NCBI GenBank assembly: GCA_003427395.1
Contig: BFEA01000353.1
Location: forward strand, 4,098-29,080
Reading direction: 5' to 3'
DNA: 24,983 nucleotides
From: Chara braunii
Taxonomy: Eukaryota; Streptophyta; Charophyceae; Charales; Characeae
Of this stretch, positions 20,896-24,983 are shown one piece after another (position 1 is the first letter of the stretch; every line of letters starts with the position of its first letter). Position numbers and translations under genes: made by a program. The notes below the pieces were generated by a model, which saw nothing but the letters and a program-made list of their open reading frames with translations, did not search any database and was not told where the DNA came from.

Positions 20896-22554
20896 ACAGG
20901 GTATGCCCGACCTAGCGCGAAAAAAAATAAAAATAAAAAAAATCATGTGGCTTTCACCTTGCATTAGGTGTGTGCCACCAAATTTTTGGATCATTTGGGC
21001 CAGTAGAATAAATAATAAAAATCTTCAAAGATTATAATCCCCACCTATACCCCTCCTATCCCCCTTGTAGAGAAGTGTTTTTGGGACAGACAAGGGTCGA
21101 GGCCGCAACAGAAGCCGCTTTGAAGGCACGAGAATGGGGTTGTGCGAGGTATACGCGCGAGCTGATATATGGTTTGTACTTCGCCCAAAGATTTCTACCC
21201 CATAGTCAAGGATTCAGGGGCCTAGTCAATATTGTTGGCGCTTATGTGGACTCGCACGATCCAGGTGAAAGGGGTGTAGACTAGGACGAGGTTTGAGCTG
21301 TAGCTGGCCGATAGAAGATACCCATGTATCCTACCAGACTTGTGTATATACATAGGCATGGAAGTCGGGATAGTAGGTTAACTAATTGTGTGAGCCTAAC
21401 TCTATGTTTTAGTCAGCAGAGTCCTGATGGTATGACGTATAAGGCTAGAAGATGTATGCGTGTGCTTTGAGTGCATTGTGTATATATGACTAGATCATAA
21501 GCGGCCTCCAGTCGGATTGGATAAGCTACTCTCAGGCTCTTGAGACTGCTCAAGGGTAGAATAGCGAGAGCATAGTCGGAGTACGAAAGTAAGCCTCGTG
21601 CATATATGGATTGACGAGGGTAGAAGACAGATGAGGGTGTAGCTTAGAACATAGACTTGATTGCAGTGAGTGATCACTTTGATTGTGATACTTGACCCCT
21701 CTAGACATGTGCTTTGGGGGTATCACCCTAAGATTCAAAAAGGGGGTGATTGTAATTTGAAGGCTGAGTTTCCCCTTAACCATACCACCCTGAGTTATAA
21801 GGGTATACGCACCCATGCGTTTGGATATAGGATATGCATGAAGGTTTGTTGGGTTTGAATTTAAGTCTGGGAATCTATGACCTGTGTGAGGGGAATATAT
21901 ACGAGGCCGGTTTTAATCCTTTGAGCGAGTGAGGCATGGTGGATCTTGTCTTACCTTTTTGGATATTTTGATATGTCCTGAATTATTTGGATCCCTCCGA
22001 TTTGAGGGGTGCAGTTACGCCCTGATTGAGACTATTTCAGTTTTAGCTCTGGTCAGGGAGACCACAATTTTTGTGTGATACCGACGCCAGTTTAAGTTGA
22101 CATTGTCCAACTCTATATGTGTATATGTAATTCAAGACCATATTTGGTTGCTCTTGAGTTAGGTTATTACACCCCTTAGTATATATTGAGTTAAGGTTTA
22201 TTTGAGACTATCTCGTTGTATATGACGATCACTATCACTCTCACATGTGGGGTTTTATCCTGATGTATGATGGTTTTGTTGAGAGATGTACGAGTAACAT
22301 CTCGTATACTATGTATTTTGTGAATGCGAATGAATGTGAACTGTCTACTCTTTGGTATACTCGTGCGATCTACCCATGGACAGATGATAGGCCCGGAAGG
22401 AGAGGAAGTGCAGTCTGCTCTTGTGAAAAGTGTGAGAATCCTAAGGGAATTATGAGTCTTTAAGATTCGACCGCTTTACCATGCCGAATGTTTATTGTTG
22501 AGTTGTAATGAGGATCCAAAAATTGATCTCTCAGTTTGAGTTGTTTTATGGTTA

Positions 22555-22880
22555 AGACACCTTCACATGAAAAGGTAGTTTTGTGCTTATTTGAAAGACT
22601 CATCTTCAAAAAGGGAAGATGTTTTAAAAAGAAAGGTCGCGTGAGAGTTCATCCTAGAAAGATAAGGGATGACTGAGTGACCTATTAAGTGAGACATCCT
22701 TCATATGAAAGGTGGTTAGTAGATTTAATGGCATGGAAAGCTGATTTTGAATGATAAAGACTGACAAGAAGGACCACGTTTTTGTTTGGTCATTCGTGGA
22801 ATTTTGGAGGTCGCAAGCGTGATTTATTTTGGGAGATGTCACTTAGAGGTGACATTCTTCCTATGATCAAGTAGGGAGGT
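22555..22880 (+). other. Hairpin cluster in the internal region
   Basis: Successive small stem-loops lie at about 22559-22576 (ACCTT/AAGGT), 22601-22621 (CATCTTC/GAAGATG), 22648-22672 (TCATCC/GGATGA), 22694-22714 (CCTTCATATGAAAGG) and 22838-22855 (TGTCAC/GTGACA). Several share a TTC...ATGA...AAGG flavour. Spacing is 40-60 bp for the first four. Confidence 0.5.
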
Positions 22881-23262
22881 CACGGCCTGGTGAATCTGGC
22901 AGTGATTTTGTTTTGTGAATGTGGAGAGGTTGTCGTGCTTCTCTGTGTTGTCCCACAGAGGACCGGTAAATACCTTTTATGTGTGACAGACCTTTGTGTA
23001 GTCCCGCAGTAGGTCCGTATTGTTGCGACACACCGTCCAACCAATTGTGTTAATCTTGGGGTATTTATGAGAATACCAAGCTAACAGTAAAGTTTAGCAC
23101 CACAAGGGCGCAACCCCTAGTGTCGGCTGCTGATCGGCGTAACCTGAACAGCGGGCCTGAGTCTAGCTAAGGGAGTAAGGACTTAAAAGGGTGTGGCCAC
23201 CTAGGAGGGTTTTACTCCTGCGGAACGGCGTGGGATATGGGTCGAGTCGAGTCTTTTTTGAA

Positions 23263-23285
23263 TCCTGATAGAATGCTTATCAGGA
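23263..23285 (+). other. 8-bp stem-loop
   Basis: TCCTGATA and TATCAGGA flank a GAATGCT loop. Nearby hairpins at 23055-23080 (GGTATT/AATACC core) and 23399-23422 (CTTCCTG/CAGGAAG) add to the structured character of the internal 3' part. Confidence 0.5.
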
Positions 23286-23840
23286 GAAAGTCTATCGTGG
23301 CGCAACCTGCGAGGGCACTATCGCTAAAATAACAACGCGGTGGACCGTAGATCTGGCACGATCACCCAGACTATGGTGGGCCAAGATGGAGACCTGACCT
23401 TCCTGTTTTAGACTGCAGGAAGAGTCTATGATGAGATTTGTGTATATATACATGTTTGATTGCGATAATTGTTGGAGGGAGGCAAGAATGCCTTCAAAGG
23501 TTTCTGTTAGGGTCCGCGTCCTTAACTAGGGACACTTAACGAGAAGTCGGCGTTTGTCTAGGACAAGGGGGGGAGGACAATTGAGAGGGCCGTTGAGACT
23601 AATGCTCTATGTCTAGTACACCGACGTCCTAGTATCAGGACAATGGAGACACAGCGTAAAATCCTAGCAGCATATACTGTATGGGCATGGATTGTTGGAC
23701 GCCTCGAACCTGAGTCTGTCGGCTAATGGGATTGGTTCCTGTCTCGTCAACAGTTGGAGTTTGGATGGATTTATTGCTTTTCGATGTTGCGAAGCGACGG
23801 GGACGTCGCTTAATATGGTCCGGTAAATTGTCGATGCTAA

Positions 23841-23856
23841 TACCCTTACAAGGGTA
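23841..23856. other. Conserved palindrome, host copy
   Basis: TACCCTT-AC-AAGGGTA is the counterpart of 8602-8617 in the antisense element. Confidence 0.45.
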
Positions 23857-24173
23857 TCCGCCCTGGTTTTTGCAAGTAACAGAAAATAAGCTTGATTCAA
23901 AGTCTAGTATAATGCGCGAGGCGCGACTGAGTCTATGATTTACATTGACTAGGTGATTGACTTGAATAGAGAGTGTGTGGGCGCGCAGACTTGAGGCACG
24001 CGTGATTATTTATTGTTGATGATTAGGAAATCGGCGTGATCGCCGACCGGATTTTATTTCTGATTAAACTAGATTTGAAAGGATTGTTGTTTTTTTATTG
24101 GTGCGCTTGCTGTGACTTGTGCTTACGTGTGGAGGACGACGTCGACGGCGGTATGGATCGGTATAGTCACGCA

Positions 24174-24188
24174 GTGGACGCAGGAGGT
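24174..24188 (+). promoter_or_regulatory. Putative polypurine tract
   Basis: A short purine-rich stretch with GGACGCAGGAGG lies directly upstream of the 3' LTR. The antisense element has GGGAGG in the same place (8220-8226, - strand). It is interrupted by C, so the call is weak and rests mainly on position. Confidence 0.35.
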
Positions 24189-24611
24189 TGACGACCGTGA
24201 GTTTTGTTGATAAGCCGATCTGTGGTTTTGAAATATTTCAAGAAATCCGCGTGTCGCACAGTACCAGTGTATATAGGTGTCCGCTAACACTAAACCCAAC
24301 CTTGGGCCTAACAATATTGGTTATAGCGTCGGACTTTCATCAAAGAGATCTAGGTATCGAGACCGAGCGGCAACGACGCGGGGATGTTCGAGTAGCGCGA
24401 GGGGACAGAGGGGTTGAGGGTCCGATGGGACTATCCCCCTTGGTGTGCCGTCGGCGGCGTCAGAACGGTGCTAGCATTTTCCTTTTCCTTCGTCTATCGT
24501 CTTCGCGCAGTTAAAAGTTGTTAAGCATTTTATTATCTATTGTAGTACTATTTTTTAATGATCCGGCGTTCTTTGACTTGCACGCGACGCCGAGTTTAGT
24601 GGTCGTCACGG
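24189..24611 (+). repeat. 3' LTR, start
   Basis: TGACGACC... is about 91% identical to 3-427. Similarity stops abruptly at 24611/24612, in contrast to the 5' copy, which continues with CGGTCGAGG. About 8-9% divergence between the two LTR starts means an old insertion. Confidence 0.8.
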
Positions 24612-24983
24612 TGTCGGGACTGGTGAGTCCCGAATAACATTCCGTCACTCGAGAGACTGTATATAGCCAGATTGTGCACGACAAAAAAATCTGGAGTAAG
24701 GAGGAAAGAGAGAGAAAAGACAAAGGACTAGGCCATCAAAAGGAATGATGCCCTAGGTCGGGAACCGCCGGGGAAAAAACCAGCAACGGCAAGCGAATAA
24801 GCATAAGGACAGGGGCACATAGAATGTAGCATGAGGCCAGGAGGGCCGTCGAAATTCAGCAAGACTAAGGCCAAGGGGCCAATGGACTGACAAACGCGAC
24901 ACGACAGCGACAAAAGAATGAGGAAGTCGAGAGATGGATGGCCCCGAAGGCCGTGGGACGCTAGAGAATAAAGGTCCGACATG
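24612..24983. mobile_element. Probable further insertion in the 3' LTR (partial)
   Basis: From 24612 the sequence begins TGTCGGGACT, contains the inverted pair GGGACT/AGTCCC (24616-24631), and no longer resembles the LTR. A TATA-like TGTATATAGCC at 24658 and a purine-rich run at 24692-24725 follow. TGT at the start would suit an LTR element, but no second end is in view. It could also be another kind of repeat or an LTR variant. Confidence 0.4.

Larger units (their letters stand above)
18830..24173 (+). mobile_element. Internal region of the retroelement, non-coding
   Basis: About 5.3 kb lies between the PBS and the 3' LTR. Open frames are short (up to about 80 codons) and scattered on both strands. 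I saw no zinc knuckle, protease DTG/DSG in context, YxDD reverse transcriptase motif or integrase HHCC/DDE. Composition is T- and G-rich on the + strand. 22550-22880 and 23050-23430 are rich in short hairpins. 23650-24180 is shared with the antisense element (8220-8690). The region is either fully decayed or was never coding. Confidence 0.65.
3..24983 (+). mobile_element. Giant non-coding LTR retrotransposon (LARD-like), 3' end off window
   Basis: The outer frame is a direct repeat: bases 1-427 match 24187-24613 with about 36 differences by hand count. A tRNA-Asp primer-binding site lies at 18811, just after a CA-ending terminus at 18808. Order: 5' LTR (3-18808, interrupted), internal region (18809-24188), 3' LTR (from 24189). 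Net of insertions the LTR is about 7 kb and the internal region about 5.4 kb. No gag, protease, reverse transcriptase, RNase H or integrase motif was seen in any frame, so it would depend on a partner element for mobility. Long LTRs around a non-coding core recall the plant LARD class, but this LTR is longer than the roughly 4.5 kb typical there. The PBS type is common in plant Ty3/gypsy elements; the superfamily assignment is inference. Confidence 0.75.

Overview
This window looks like nuclear DNA from a large, repeat-rich genome of the green-plant lineage. Two clues point that way. A retroelement primer-binding site matches the 3' end of plant tRNA-Asp(GUC), and a scrap of plastid DNA carries an rpl23-like reading frame of streptophyte type. 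A charophyte alga would fit, but the species cannot be fixed from the sequence. I find no intact protein gene, tRNA or rRNA. Nearly all longer reading frames are low-complexity or antisense shadows.

Almost the whole window can be explained as one old, very large, non-coding LTR retrotransposon on the + strand, with other elements nested in it. Its 5' LTR starts at about base 3 and ends at 18808, where the tRNA-Asp PBS follows (18811-18829). A roughly 5.4 kb internal region without recognisable gag or pol runs to about 24188. The 3' LTR starts at about 24189 and is at least 91% identical to bases 1-427 by hand count. Without its inserts the 5' LTR is about 7 kb.

The 5' LTR is broken up by three things. 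(1) 713 to about 8690 is an antisense, diverged relative of the same family: a 7.5 kb LTR on the - strand plus about 470 bp of its 3' internal end. This creates a multi-kilobase inverted repeat. (2) 11095-13836 is a terminal-inverted-repeat element flanked by a 9-bp direct repeat. It is full of a GC-rich minisatellite and CT, GAA and A/T microsatellites. (3) 14206 to about 15060 is AT-rich plastid-like DNA with a truncated rpl23 and a 355-base assembly gap, next to a tandem duplication of about 283 bp. A fourth probable insertion begins in the 3' LTR at 24612.

The most interesting signal is structural. The LTR carries an array of seven to eight stem-loops with a nearly fixed loop (ATAAGTTT capped by CC/GG) and variable stems. 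Comparing the two divergent LTR copies shows paired, compensating changes in the stems of these and of two other hairpins. The giant non-coding LTR may therefore encode conserved structured RNA or DNA elements. The internal region has a second, different cluster of hairpins.
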